Under the pieces are notes generated by a model. The model was given only the letters and a program-made list of their open reading frames with translations. It was not told the origin of the DNA and made no database searches. From assembly GCF_013409505.1 (NCBI RefSeq), contig NZ_JACCBN010000001.1, positions 2,418,001 to 2,482,000 of the forward strand: 64,000 nt of DNA, in the 5' to 3' direction. Below are positions 8,222 through 16,017 of this stretch, one piece after another; the stretch's first letter is position 1, and every line of letters begins with the position of its first letter. Position numbers and translations under genes: made by a program. The DNA comes from Actinomycetospora corticicola. GTDB taxonomy: Bacteria; Actinomycetota; Actinomycetes; Mycobacteriales; Pseudonocardiaceae.

Positions 8222-9240
8222 GCCGGTCCTCCCGGGGCGCAGGCGACCGCGCGGCCGCCGTGGGACACCAGGGTCGGGTCGTCGGTGCACGGGCGGTGCC
8301 CGGCCGGGGCGGGCGCGGCGACGGGGGCGTGCGGACAGCGCGGCCGGAAGGGACATCCCGACGGCAGGTCGGACAGCTCGGGCGGGTGCCCCGGGATCGG
8401 CTCGAAGCGCTCGCCGGGCAGGGCCCCGATCAGCCCGTCGGTGTACGGGTGCCACGGGTGCGCGAACACCTCGGCCGCCGGCCCCGTCTCGACGATCCGG
8501 CTGGCGTACATGACGGCGAGGTCGACCGGGCCGGTCGCGGCGATGCGCTGCACCGCCCGCAGGTCGTGGGTGATGAGCAGGACGGCGCGTCCCTCCCGGG
8601 CGAGGTCGACGAGCAGGTCGGTGGTGCGGTCCACGAGCGGCCGGTCGAGCCCCGCGGTGGGCTCGTCGGCGAGGAGCACCTCCGGGTCGCCGGCCAGGGC
8701 CACCGCGAGGCCGGCCCGCTGCGCGGTGCCCCCGGAGAGCTCGTGCGGGTAGTCGTCGAGGGCGGACGTCGGCAGCCCCGCCCGCGCGGCCAGCTCCTCC
8801 GCCGTCGCGGTGCCGCCGAGGAACCGCACCGCCTCCCGCAGCTGGGCGCCGACCGTGCGGGTCGGCGTGAGGAACGTGCCCGCGGACTGGCCCACGAGCC
8901 CCACGCGGCGACCCCGCACCGTGTCCCGCAGCTCCGCCTCGGACGCGGTGAGCAGGTCGAGGCCCTCGGCCCGCCCCCCGTCGCCGGGGCCGTCGGGTCC
9001 CGGCTCCAGGACCGCGCTCCCCCGGACCTCGGCGTTGCCCGGCAGGAGCCCGGTGAGCGCCTCGGTGAGGACCGACTTCCCGCAGCCCGACTCCCCCACG
9101 AGCGCGAGCAGCCGGCCGCGGCGCAGGGTCACGTCGACGTCCGTCGCCGCCCGCACGACGCGCCCGCCCCGCAGCCGGAACCGGACGTCGAGCCCGGTGA
9201 CCACGAGCGCCGTCCCGCTCGCACCGTTCACAGCGTTCAC
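8218..9240 (-). CDS. ABC importer ATP-binding protein (DppD/NikD type)
   Basis: A 340-aa ATPase with Walker A GESGCGKS (about residue 50), signature LSGGTAQRAG, Walker B VLLADEPTAGLD, H-loop ITHDL, and the C-terminal oligopeptide/nickel extension with its Cys pattern (CPFRPRCPHA...RPC). The start is GTG at 9240, which overlaps the permease stop as GTGA; GTG at 9231 is possible. It energises uptake together with the next ATPase and the two permeases. Confidence 0.9.
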   Translation of the reverse strand: MNAVNGASGTALVVTGLDVRFRLRGGRVVRAATDVDVTLRRGRLLALVGESGCGKSVLTEALTGLLPGNAEVRGSAVLEPGPDGPGDGGRAEGLDLLTASEAELRDTVRGRRVGLVGQSAGTFLTPTRTVGAQLREAVRFLGGTATAEELAARAGLPTSALDDYPHELSGGTAQRAGLAVALAGDPEVLLADEPTAGLDRPLVDRTTDLLVDLAREGRAVLLITHDLRAVQRIAATGPVDLAVMYASRIVETGPAAEVFAHPWHPYTDGLIGALPGERFEPIPGHPPELSDLPSGCPFRPRCPHAPVAAPAPAGHRPCTDDPTLVSHGGRAVACAPGGPA

Positions 9241-10175
9241 AGCGCGAGCTCCGAGCGTCGACGGGGCCGCGACCGGTCCCGCCACCACGCGGCGACGCCC
9301 GCCACCGCGAGGGTGGTCGCGGCGAGCAGCGCGGACGGGAACACGACGATCCACCAACTGCCCAGCAGCACGGCCTGCCGCCCCTCCGCGAGGATGTTGC
9401 CGAGGCTCGCCAGGTGCGGCGGGAGCCCGAGCCCGAGGAACGACAGGGCCGTCTCGTGCCACACCGCGTGCGGCAGGATCAGCACGCTGGAGAGCACCGC
9501 GGGCGGGACGACCGCCGGGAGCAGGTGGCGACCGAGGACCCGTCGTCGGGACGCGCCGCCGCTGATCGCCGCGTCGACGAAGGGCCGGCCGCGCAGCGAG
9601 AGGACCTCGGAGCGCACCACGCGGGCGACCGTCGTCCAGTGCGTCAGCCCGATCGACGCGATCACCGCGAGCACGCTCCCGCGGTAGAGCGCGACGATGA
9701 CGATGCCCAGCAGCAGGTGCGGCACCGCGTTCACGCCGTCGACGGCGCGCATGAGGACGCGGTCGGGCCAGCCGCCGAGGAGCCCCGAGAGCGCCCCGTA
9801 CAGCGTGCCGATGACCGTCGAGATCACCGCGCAGGACGCCGCGACGGTGAGCGAGACGCCGAGCCCGGCGAAGGAGCGCAGGAACAGGTCGCGCCCGACC
9901 GCGTCCGTGCCGAACGGGTGCGCGGGCGACGGTGGCTGTCGGACCGCCGTGTAGTCCACCGCGCCCTGGTCGAGCCCGCCGAGCCACGGGATCAGCACGG
10001 CGCCGAGGACGAGGACGGCCAGGCCGGCCAGCCCGGCGATCAGGCGGCCCCGGCCGGTCCAGGATGCCCGCGCCCGCAGCGTGCCGGGGCGTCGCCGCCC
10101 GGCGGGTCGCCAGGGCGCCCGTCCGTCCGGGCCGTCGGTCCGGACGACGGGTCGGCGCAGGTCGAGCTCAGCCAT
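9237..10175 (-). CDS. ABC importer permease (DppC/NikC type)
   Basis: A 312-aa inner-membrane permease with an N-terminal cytoplasmic stretch, six predicted helices and the EAA-like coupling loop (AAISGGASRRRVLGRHLLP) near residue 200. The periplasmic-side motif HPFGTDAVGRD is typical of the DppC/OppC/NikC family. Its ATG lies inside the last codons of the upstream permease gene (8-base overlap). It forms the translocation pore with the DppB-type protein. Confidence 0.92.
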   Translation of the reverse strand: MAELDLRRPVVRTDGPDGRAPWRPAGRRRPGTLRARASWTGRGRLIAGLAGLAVLVLGAVLIPWLGGLDQGAVDYTAVRQPPSPAHPFGTDAVGRDLFLRSFAGLGVSLTVAASCAVISTVIGTLYGALSGLLGGWPDRVLMRAVDGVNAVPHLLLGIVIVALYRGSVLAVIASIGLTHWTTVARVVRSEVLSLRGRPFVDAAISGGASRRRVLGRHLLPAVVPPAVLSSVLILPHAVWHETALSFLGLGLPPHLASLGNILAEGRQAVLLGSWWIVVFPSALLAATTLAVAGVAAWWRDRSRPRRRSELAL

Positions 10176-11178
10176 CGGCGCTCACCCTCGGGTCCAGGAC
10201 GAGCACGGCGACGTCGGCGAGGAGGGCCCCCACCAGCACCGCGACCGTGGTCAGCAACGTCAGCGCCGCGAGCAGCGGGAAGTCGACGGAGAGCGCGGCG
10301 GTCACCACGGCCGCCGCGATCCCCGGCCACGAGAACACGGTCTCCACCAGCACCGCGCCGGTGACCAGCTCCGGGAGCCGGTTGCCGAGCACCGTGACGA
10401 ACGGCAGCAGCGCCGTGGGCAGGGCGTGGCGCAGCACCACGACGCGTTCCGGCAGCCCCCGGGCGCGCGCGCCGGTGACGTGGTCCTCGTCGAGGGCCCC
10501 GAGCAGCGACGAGCGCACGTGCAGCACCAGCCACGGGGTCTGCGAGATGCCCAGGACCACGGCCGGCAGGACGAGGTGGCGCGCCACCTGGTCGACGGTC
10601 GGCGCGGCCCCGGCGTCGGTGAGCCCGGCGACCGGCAGCACGGGCCAGGCGACGGCGAACACCGCGATCGCCCCCAGCGCGAGCACGAACGGCGGCAGGC
10701 CCTCCAGGGTGTGGCCGACCGCGGTCACCCCGCGGTCGACCCACCCGCCCTGACGCCAGGCCGCCGTCACCCCGGCCACCAGGGAGATCACCACGGCGAC
10801 GAGGAGACCCGCCGTCACCAGTAGCAGCGTCCACGGCAGCCGCTGCGCGATCACCGTCGACACCGGCTGCCGGAACGACAGGCTCTGCCCCAGGTCGCCG
10901 GACGCCAGCCCGCCCGCCCAGCGACCGAGCTGGGTCCACACGGAGTCGTCCAGCCCGAGCTGCTCCCGGGCGTTCGCGATCACCGCGTCGCCCGCGGAGA
11001 AGACGCCCGCCCCGAAGTACTGGTAGATCGGGTCGAAGGGCGACCACGCGGCGAGCAGGAACACCCCGGTCGCCACCACCGCGACCACCGGGACCGCCAC
11101 CCCGGTGCGCCACGCGACGAGGACGGCGATCTCCCGTCCCCGGCCGCGACGGGTCGTCGTGTCCGTCGGGGCGGTCAC
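10168..11178 (-). CDS. ABC importer permease (DppB/NikB type)
   Basis: A 336-aa permease whose frame remains open far upstream. The real start is GTG at 11178, which overlaps the substrate-binding protein stop (GTGA). Six helices are visible, with the conserved DLGQSLSFRQPVS segment and the EAA-like loop (TGARARGLPERVVVLRHALP) near residue 240, both typical of DppB/NikB. It partners the DppC-type permease. Confidence 0.92.
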   Translation of the reverse strand: MTAPTDTTTRRGRGREIAVLVAWRTGVAVPVVAVVATGVFLLAAWSPFDPIYQYFGAGVFSAGDAVIANAREQLGLDDSVWTQLGRWAGGLASGDLGQSLSFRQPVSTVIAQRLPWTLLLVTAGLLVAVVISLVAGVTAAWRQGGWVDRGVTAVGHTLEGLPPFVLALGAIAVFAVAWPVLPVAGLTDAGAAPTVDQVARHLVLPAVVLGISQTPWLVLHVRSSLLGALDEDHVTGARARGLPERVVVLRHALPTALLPFVTVLGNRLPELVTGAVLVETVFSWPGIAAAVVTAALSVDFPLLAALTLLTTVAVLVGALLADVAVLVLDPRVSADG

Positions 11179-12767
11179 GTCCGCGGGGTCCAGCGCTCGA
11201 CGTTCCACCAGGGGCCCCACGTGGTGCCGTGGGTGTGCGGCTCGACGACCGGCTGGTAGCCGTCGAAGCGGTCGCGGGTGAGGTAGCTGTGGCCGAGGAA
11301 GGTCAGGAACACCATGCCCGGGTCGGCCGCGTAGGCGAGCTGGAAGCGGCGCAGCTCCGCGGCCCGGGTGGCGCGGTCGGGGGCGGCGAGGGCGGCCCCG
11401 AGCGCCTGGTCGACGGTCGCGTTCCGGTACGAGCCCGGGTTGTTGAAGCCGTCCGCGGCGTTCGCGGAGGCCAGCAGCTGCCAGGACTTGAAGGCGGTGT
11501 CGAATGGGTTGCCGCCGCCGAGGACCACCGCATCGGCGCCCATGCGGGGCTCGATGGCGTCCCAGCCCAGACCCTCGAGCCGGACGTCGACCCCGATCGC
11601 GCGGGCGTCGGAGGCGAAGGCCTGCGCGAGGTCGCGGCGGACGGTGTCGGCGGGGTTGTACATCAGGGTGAACCGCGCGGGCAGCGCGCCGCGGGCCCGG
11701 ACGCCGTCGGCGCCCCGCACCCAGCCGGCCGCGTCGAGCATCGCGTTCGCGGCCGCGGGGTCGAACGGGAACTGGGCCGCGGGCTCGACCTCCTCCGGCA
11801 GCACCGGCGGGACCGGCGTGCTGGCGGGGGTCCCCTGGCCGGCCAGGAGGGCGTCGATCATCCCCTGACGGTTCACGGCGCGGTTGAGCGCCTGGCGGAT
11901 CGCGGGGTCGGCCGTCACCGGGTTCGCGAACGGCATCGTGATCGTCCGGTAGTCCGCGCTGGCGTGCTCGCGCAGCACCATCCCCTGGGCCTGGCCCGCG
12001 ATGCCCTTCGCGAGCGCGGGCGGCAGCACGGTGCCGTCGAACTCGCCGGCGGCGACGCGCTGGGCGCGGGTGTTGTCGTCGGTCGCGAAGACGATCGTGA
12101 TCCGCCGGACGGCGGGTGCGCCGCCGTGGTAGGTCGGGTTCGCCTCGAGCACCATCGACGAGCCCTGGCGCCACTCGACGAGCCGGTAGGGCCCGGTGCC
12201 GACCGGCCTCGTGCCGAGCGCGAGGTCCGACGCCGGGCCGGGCGCCGCGACCTGCTCGGCGGGCACGATCGGCAGCGTCAGCCGGCCCGGGAAGAGCAGG
12301 AACGGGCTCGACAGGTCGAACCGCACGGTGGCCGGGTCGAGGGCCACGACGTCGCGCAGCATCGGGTAGCCGGAGGCGACCGTCGCCGCCTTCGTCGGGT
12401 CGAGCACGGCCCGGTAGGTGGCCACCACGTCGGTGGCGTCGAGGGCCGTGCCGTCGTGGAAGGTGACGCCGGGCTTGAGCGACACCGTCCAGGACAGCCC
12501 GTCGGCGGCCGCGACGGGGGCGGCCGCAGCGAGGTTCGGCTGCGGCTGCCGGTCGGCGTCGAGGGCGGTCAGCCCGTCGTAGAGCTTGGACGCGCCCTCC
12601 TCGCCGTAGCCGAGGAGCGGGTTCAGGTCGTCGGGCTCGTAGCCGTCGGCCAGCACCATGCTCGCGGGGTCGGCAGGACCGGAGCCGGTCGTCGGTGCGG
12701 CGCAGGCACCCACGAGCAGGGCCAACGCGGCCGCGAGGACGACCGGGACGAATCGGGCGGCGATCAC
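11175..12767 (-). CDS. ABC importer family 5 substrate-binding lipoprotein
   Basis: A 530-aa family-5 solute-binding protein. The N-terminus has a short basic region, a hydrophobic core and the lipobox LVGAC, so it should be lipidated and anchored outside the membrane. The mature domain has the family pattern (YDGLTALDAD, LKPGVTFHDGTALDATDV, GTGPYRL). The C-terminus carries HTHGTTWGPWWN, which recalls His-bearing C-termini of nickel-binding family members, so a nickel/cobalt complex is a candidate ligand besides peptides; this is inference. I chose leaderless GTG at 12767, seven bases after TAGGGT; the frame is open to 12788. It is the first gene of the operon. Confidence 0.88.
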   Translation of the reverse strand: MIAARFVPVVLAAALALLVGACAAPTTGSGPADPASMVLADGYEPDDLNPLLGYGEEGASKLYDGLTALDADRQPQPNLAAAAPVAAADGLSWTVSLKPGVTFHDGTALDATDVVATYRAVLDPTKAATVASGYPMLRDVVALDPATVRFDLSSPFLLFPGRLTLPIVPAEQVAAPGPASDLALGTRPVGTGPYRLVEWRQGSSMVLEANPTYHGGAPAVRRITIVFATDDNTRAQRVAAGEFDGTVLPPALAKGIAGQAQGMVLREHASADYRTITMPFANPVTADPAIRQALNRAVNRQGMIDALLAGQGTPASTPVPPVLPEEVEPAAQFPFDPAAANAMLDAAGWVRGADGVRARGALPARFTLMYNPADTVRRDLAQAFASDARAIGVDVRLEGLGWDAIEPRMGADAVVLGGGNPFDTAFKSWQLLASANAADGFNNPGSYRNATVDQALGAALAAPDRATRAAELRRFQLAYAADPGMVFLTFLGHSYLTRDRFDGYQPVVEPHTHGTTWGPWWNVERWTPRT

Positions 12768-12774
12768 ACGCCGT

Positions 12775-12804
12775 ACCCTAATCACCAATAGGTGGCAGGA
12801 ACAA
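12775..12804 (-). promoter_or_regulatory. Leaderless promoter of the ABC importer operon
   Basis: On the minus strand TTGTTC (-35, 12799-12804), an 18-base spacer and TAGGGT (-10, 12775-12780) precede the GTG at 12767 by seven bases. The spacer and -10 contain an imperfect palindrome (plus strand CCTAATCACCAATAGG) that could be an operator. Confidence 0.5.
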
Positions 12805-12840
12805 GGACTGGCTTCTGCATGCGTTCTGCGCTAGACGCAC

Positions 12841-12874
12841 GACGGCCCCCGCAGGGGATCCCACGGGGGCCGTC
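12841..12874 (-). terminator. Terminator hairpin downstream of sod
   Basis: Perfect 11-bp inverted repeat (arms 12841-12851 and 12864-12874, 12-base loop) between the superoxide dismutase stop and the ABC operon promoter. It should separate the two transcripts. Confidence 0.65.
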
Positions 12875-12927
12875 GCTCGTCGCGGTGGGTCGTCTTGGTC
12901 GGAACGATCACCGCGGGACCAGGGGGG

Positions 12928-13542
12928 TCAGACCAGCTGGGTGCCCTGCGCGGACTCGAAGCGCTGGGCGGCGTCGGCCCAGTTCACGACGTTCCACCAG
13001 GCCTTCACGTAGTCCGGCTTGACGTTGAGGTAGTCCAGGTAGAAGGCGTGCTCCCACATGTCGAGCATGACCACGGGGATGATCCCCAGCGGCACGTTGG
13101 CCTGCTGGTCGTAGAGCTGGAAGATGCGCAGCTTCCGGGCGAGCGTGTCGAACCCGAGGATCGACCAGCCGGAGCCCTGGATCGTCGTCGCGACCGACGT
13201 GAAGTGCTTCTGGAACAGCTCGAAGGAGCCGAAGTCCCGGTCGATCGCCGAGGCGAGGTCGCCGGTCGGCTTGTCCCCGCCGTCCGGGGAGAGGTTCTGC
13301 CAGAAGACGGTGTGGTTGATGTGCCCGCCGTAGTTGAAGGCGAGGTTCTTCTCCCACAGCAGCGCCGTCGTGCCGATCGTGTCCTTCTCGCGGGCCTCCG
13401 CGAGGGCGTCGATCGCGGTGTTCAGACCGGTGACGTAGGTGTTGTGGTGCTTGTCGTGGTGCAGCTCCATGATCTTGCCCGAGATGTGGGGCTCGAGGGC
13501 GCCGTAGTCGTAGGGCAGGTCGGGCAGGGAGTACTCCGCCAT
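12928..13542 (-). CDS. sodA: Superoxide dismutase, Mn/Fe family
   Basis: A 204-aa Mn/Fe superoxide dismutase that converts superoxide to peroxide and oxygen in the cytoplasm. Metal ligands are visible: His in [14 protein letters not shown], His in [13 protein letters not shown], and Asp plus His in [15 protein letters not shown]. Sequence alone does not decide between Mn and Fe. The frame is open upstream, but ATG 13542 is preceded by GAGGAG with ten bases between, and the product then matches the family length. It has its own promoter (13582-13610) and terminator. The promoter shares a spacer sequence with the nickel permease promoter. Confidence 0.95.
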   Translation of the reverse strand: MAEYSLPDLPYDYGALEPHISGKIMELHHDKHHNTYVTGLNTAIDALAEAREKDTIGTTALLWEKNLAFNYGGHINHTVFWQNLSPDGGDKPTGDLASAIDRDFGSFELFQKHFTSVATTIQGSGWSILGFDTLARKLRIFQLYDQQANVPLGIIPVVMLDMWEHAFYLDYLNVKPDYVKAWWNVVNWADAAQRFESAQGTQLV

Positions 13543-13581
13543 CGCTCGCACATCTCCTCGGTGATCGAGTCTCTTGTTGCG

Positions 13582-13610
13582 ATCTTGCTGCAGCTGACAG
13601 GTGCAGGCAA
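13582..13610 (-). promoter_or_regulatory. sodA promoter with shared 11-bp spacer element
   Basis: Minus strand TTGCCT (13605-13610), 17-base spacer and CAAGAT (13582-13587). The spacer ends with GTCAGCTGCAG directly before the -10. The same 11 bases sit in the same register in the nickel permease promoter at 22977-23005. Confidence 0.6.
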
Positions 13611-13718
13611 CCCCGAACCGGTGGCGTCGAAACCTCACCGACCACGGCGGGCACCGGCGTCGGGGCGCGATCGTCCGGTGGGGAGCCCGGCCGGCGACGG
13701 TCGACAAACGGCCGCCTC

Positions 13719-13777
13719 GCGAGAGTCACGTCAGGCAGGCGGGCGGGCCTCCGGACCTGCCCCACGTGCACCTCGCG
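13719..13777. repeat. Imperfect palindromic repeat, copy A
   Basis: Left arm GCGAGAGTCACGTCAGGCAG (13719-13738) pairs imperfectly with a right arm at 13756-13777 containing CCTGCCCCACGTGCACCTCG. Related copies lie at 26175-26232 and 26257-26315. It lies just past the stop of the Crp-type gene and may act as its terminator. Confidence 0.6.
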
Positions 13778-13786
13778 GAGGCGGCC

Positions 13787-14506
13787 CTAGACCGCGACGG
13801 CGGCCGTGAGGCGGCGCAGGGCAGGGCGGTCGCGCACGACGAAGGAGCGCCGCTGCTTGAGCAGGACACCCTCCGCGACCAGGCGGGAGAGTTCGCGGGA
13901 GGCGGTCACGCGGGTGAGGCCGACGATCGCCGCGAGGTCGTCCACGCCGAGCTGGAGGCGGAGGCGGACGAGGCCGTCCGGCCCGGGCTCGCCGTGGGCG
14001 TCGGCGAGGTGGGTCAGCAGCAGCACCATGCGCTCGCGGGCCGGGAGCGCGTCGAGGGCGAGGTGCAGGTGCAGCACGTGCTGCTTGTGCGCCACCCGCC
14101 GGGCGACCTCGAGGAGCAGCTCCGGGTCGGTGCGGGCGGCGGCGAGCAGGACCTCGCGGGACACGGCGAGGACCTCGGAGTCGACGACGGCGACGGCGGT
14201 CGCCGCCCGGGCCGCGCGGTCGACGCAGGCGGTCTCCCCCACGCTCGCGCCGGGCTCGGCGTAGCCCAGGACGCGCTCCCCGCCGTCGGGACGCAGCAGC
14301 GAGAGCCGGAGCCGACCCGACGTCAGGATGTAGAGGCAGCCGGAGATCTCGCCCTGGCGCATGACGAGGTCCCCGGAGCGCAGGCGCCGGGGCACGCCGA
14401 GGGCGGCGAGCCGACCCGCGACGGGGCCGGTCTCGGCGAGCAGGAACGGCGAGACGGCGAGCTCGGGGGTCCCCGGGGGCACCGCGCGCGCGAGGGACTG
14501 CGCCAC
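13787..14506 (-). CDS. Crp/Fnr family transcriptional regulator
   Basis: A 239-aa regulator with an N-terminal cyclic-nucleotide-binding-type beta-barrel (about residues 25-140: LRSGDLVMRQGEISGCLYIL) and a C-terminal winged helix-turn-helix (VDDLAAIVGLTRVTASREL). I cannot see a full cAMP-binding cassette or Fnr cysteines, so the effector is unknown. GTG 14506 has GGAGG five bases upstream. A 14-bp perfect inverted repeat (14515-14547) abuts this ribosome site, suggesting autoregulation. It lies downstream of the MHS transporter on the same strand, 74 bases away. Confidence 0.88.
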   Translation of the reverse strand: MAQSLARAVPPGTPELAVSPFLLAETGPVAGRLAALGVPRRLRSGDLVMRQGEISGCLYILTSGRLRLSLLRPDGGERVLGYAEPGASVGETACVDRAARAATAVAVVDSEVLAVSREVLLAAARTDPELLLEVARRVAHKQHVLHLHLALDALPARERMVLLLTHLADAHGEPGPDGLVRLRLQLGVDDLAAIVGLTRVTASRELSRLVAEGVLLKQRRSFVVRDRPALRRLTAAVAV

Positions 14507-14514
14507 GACGACCT

Positions 14515-14547
14515 CCGTCCCGACCCGGACGACCCGGGTCGGGACGG
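14515..14547. promoter_or_regulatory. 14-bp inverted repeat at the crp-type ribosome site
   Basis: Arms CCGTCCCGACCCGG (14515-14528) and CCGGGTCGGGACGG (14534-14547) with a five-base loop. The repeat overlaps the edge of the GGAGG ribosome site of the minus-strand regulator. It could be an operator or an RNA hairpin hiding the ribosome site. Confidence 0.55.
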
Positions 14548-14580
14548 AGATTAGTCGCGCGCGACCGCCTCTTTCCAGGT

Positions 14581-15906
14581 TCAGGCCGCCACGGGGGCCA
14601 CGGCCTCGGCGCTGATGGACTCGTCGACGGAGTCGGGCAGCAGCAGCGTGCAGACCAGGCTGACGACCGAGAGACCCGCGAGGAGGACGCCGATCGCGAG
14701 GCTCGTCGCGTAGGTGGCGACGAGGGCGGTGGCGATGAGCGGGACCACGCCGCCGCCGAGGACGCCGGCGAGGTTGTAGGACATGCCGGCGCCGGTGTAG
14801 CGGTAGCGGGTCGGGAACAGCTCGGGCAGCTGGGCACCGATCGGGCCGTAGGCGATGCCGACGACGCCGAGCACGATCGACAGACCGAGGCCGAACGAGG
14901 CCGCGGTGCCCAGGTCGATGATCGGGAAGGCGATGACGCCGCCGACGACGGACAGGGCGTTGCCGATGATCACCATCTTCCGACGCCCGACCCGGTCGGA
15001 GAGGATCGCGCCGGCGATCGTGGTGGCGGCGAAGACGAGCCCGCCGATGATGCCCATGGCGAGCACGGTCGGGCGCGGCAGGCCGAGCTGCTGCGTGCCG
15101 TAGCTCGTCAGGTACGTGACGCCGATGTAGAAGAAGGCGAACACGGCCATCGTCGAGCCGGCCGCGAGCAGCACCGTCCTCGGCTGGCGCGTGAGCACCT
15201 CGGTGACCGGGAGCCGCGTCGCGACCTGGGCCTCGTTGCGCTTCGCGAACGCCGCCGTCTCGGTGATCGCGAGCCGCACGTAGAGGCCCAGGGCCACGAG
15301 CAGGACGCTGCCGATGAACGGGATGCGCCAACCCCAGGCGAGGAAGGCCTCGTTGGACATCGTGAGGGCGGTGGTGAGGAAGGTGGCGCTGGCCAGCGCG
15401 AACGCGACCGACGGGCCGAGCTGCGGGTAGAGCGCGTACTTGCCGCGCACCTTGGCCGGCGCGTTCTCCGCGGTGAGCAGCGTGGCGCCCGCCCACTCCC
15501 CGCCGACGGCGAGGCCCTGCAGGACGCGGAGGAGGACGAGCAGCGCCGGTGCGAGCCAGCCGATGACGCCGGTCGAGGGCAGCAGGCCGATCGCGAGGGT
15601 CGAGAGCCCCATCAGCAGCAGGGTGGTGACCAGCGTCTTCTTGCGGCCGAGCTTGTCACCGAAGTGCCCGAACAGGACCGAACCGAAGGGCCGGGCGACG
15701 AAGGCGACACCGAAGGTCGCCAGCGCCAGCGCGGTCCCGGCCGCCGCCCCGAGCTCCGGGAAGAACACCTTGTTGAACACGAGCGCGGCGGCCGTGCCGT
15801 AGATGAAGAAGTCGTAGAACTCGATGACGGTGCCCGTCATGCTCGCGAGCGCGATGCGGCGCATCGGTGGTGCGCTCGGTGATGACGTGTGGTCCGAAGT
15901 GGTCAA
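14581..15906 (-). CDS. MFS transporter, metabolite:H+ symporter (MHS) type
   Basis: A 441-aa, twelve-helix transporter. The MHS signature is clear: MTGTVIEFYDFFIYGTAAAL in helix 1, ARPFGSVLFGHFGDKLGRKK in loop 2-3, LLVLLRVLQGLAVGGEWAG in helix 4 and FLAWGWRIPF. Relatives import dicarboxylates, alpha-ketoglutarate, citrate, proline/betaine or shikimate with protons; the substrate here is unassigned. I chose TTG at 15906 because GGGAGG lies just upstream with about seven bases spacing; ATG at 15975 extends the frame but lacks a ribosome site. The downstream Crp-type gene may regulate it. Confidence 0.87.
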   Translation of the reverse strand: MTTSDHTSSPSAPPMRRIALASMTGTVIEFYDFFIYGTAAALVFNKVFFPELGAAAGTALALATFGVAFVARPFGSVLFGHFGDKLGRKKTLVTTLLLMGLSTLAIGLLPSTGVIGWLAPALLVLLRVLQGLAVGGEWAGATLLTAENAPAKVRGKYALYPQLGPSVAFALASATFLTTALTMSNEAFLAWGWRIPFIGSVLLVALGLYVRLAITETAAFAKRNEAQVATRLPVTEVLTRQPRTVLLAAGSTMAVFAFFYIGVTYLTSYGTQQLGLPRPTVLAMGIIGGLVFAATTIAGAILSDRVGRRKMVIIGNALSVVGGVIAFPIIDLGTAASFGLGLSIVLGVVGIAYGPIGAQLPELFPTRYRYTGAGMSYNLAGVLGGGVVPLIATALVATYATSLAIGVLLAGLSVVSLVCTLLLPDSVDESISAEAVAPVAA

Positions 15907-16017
15907 CGGGTCCCTCCCGGTCAAACGTGATGTGACACGCAGTATCGGGAGGAATCGGACGGCGATCTGTATCACGGACTACAGACGAAGCACGTCGCGT
16001 CCGCTTCGTGAGGAACA

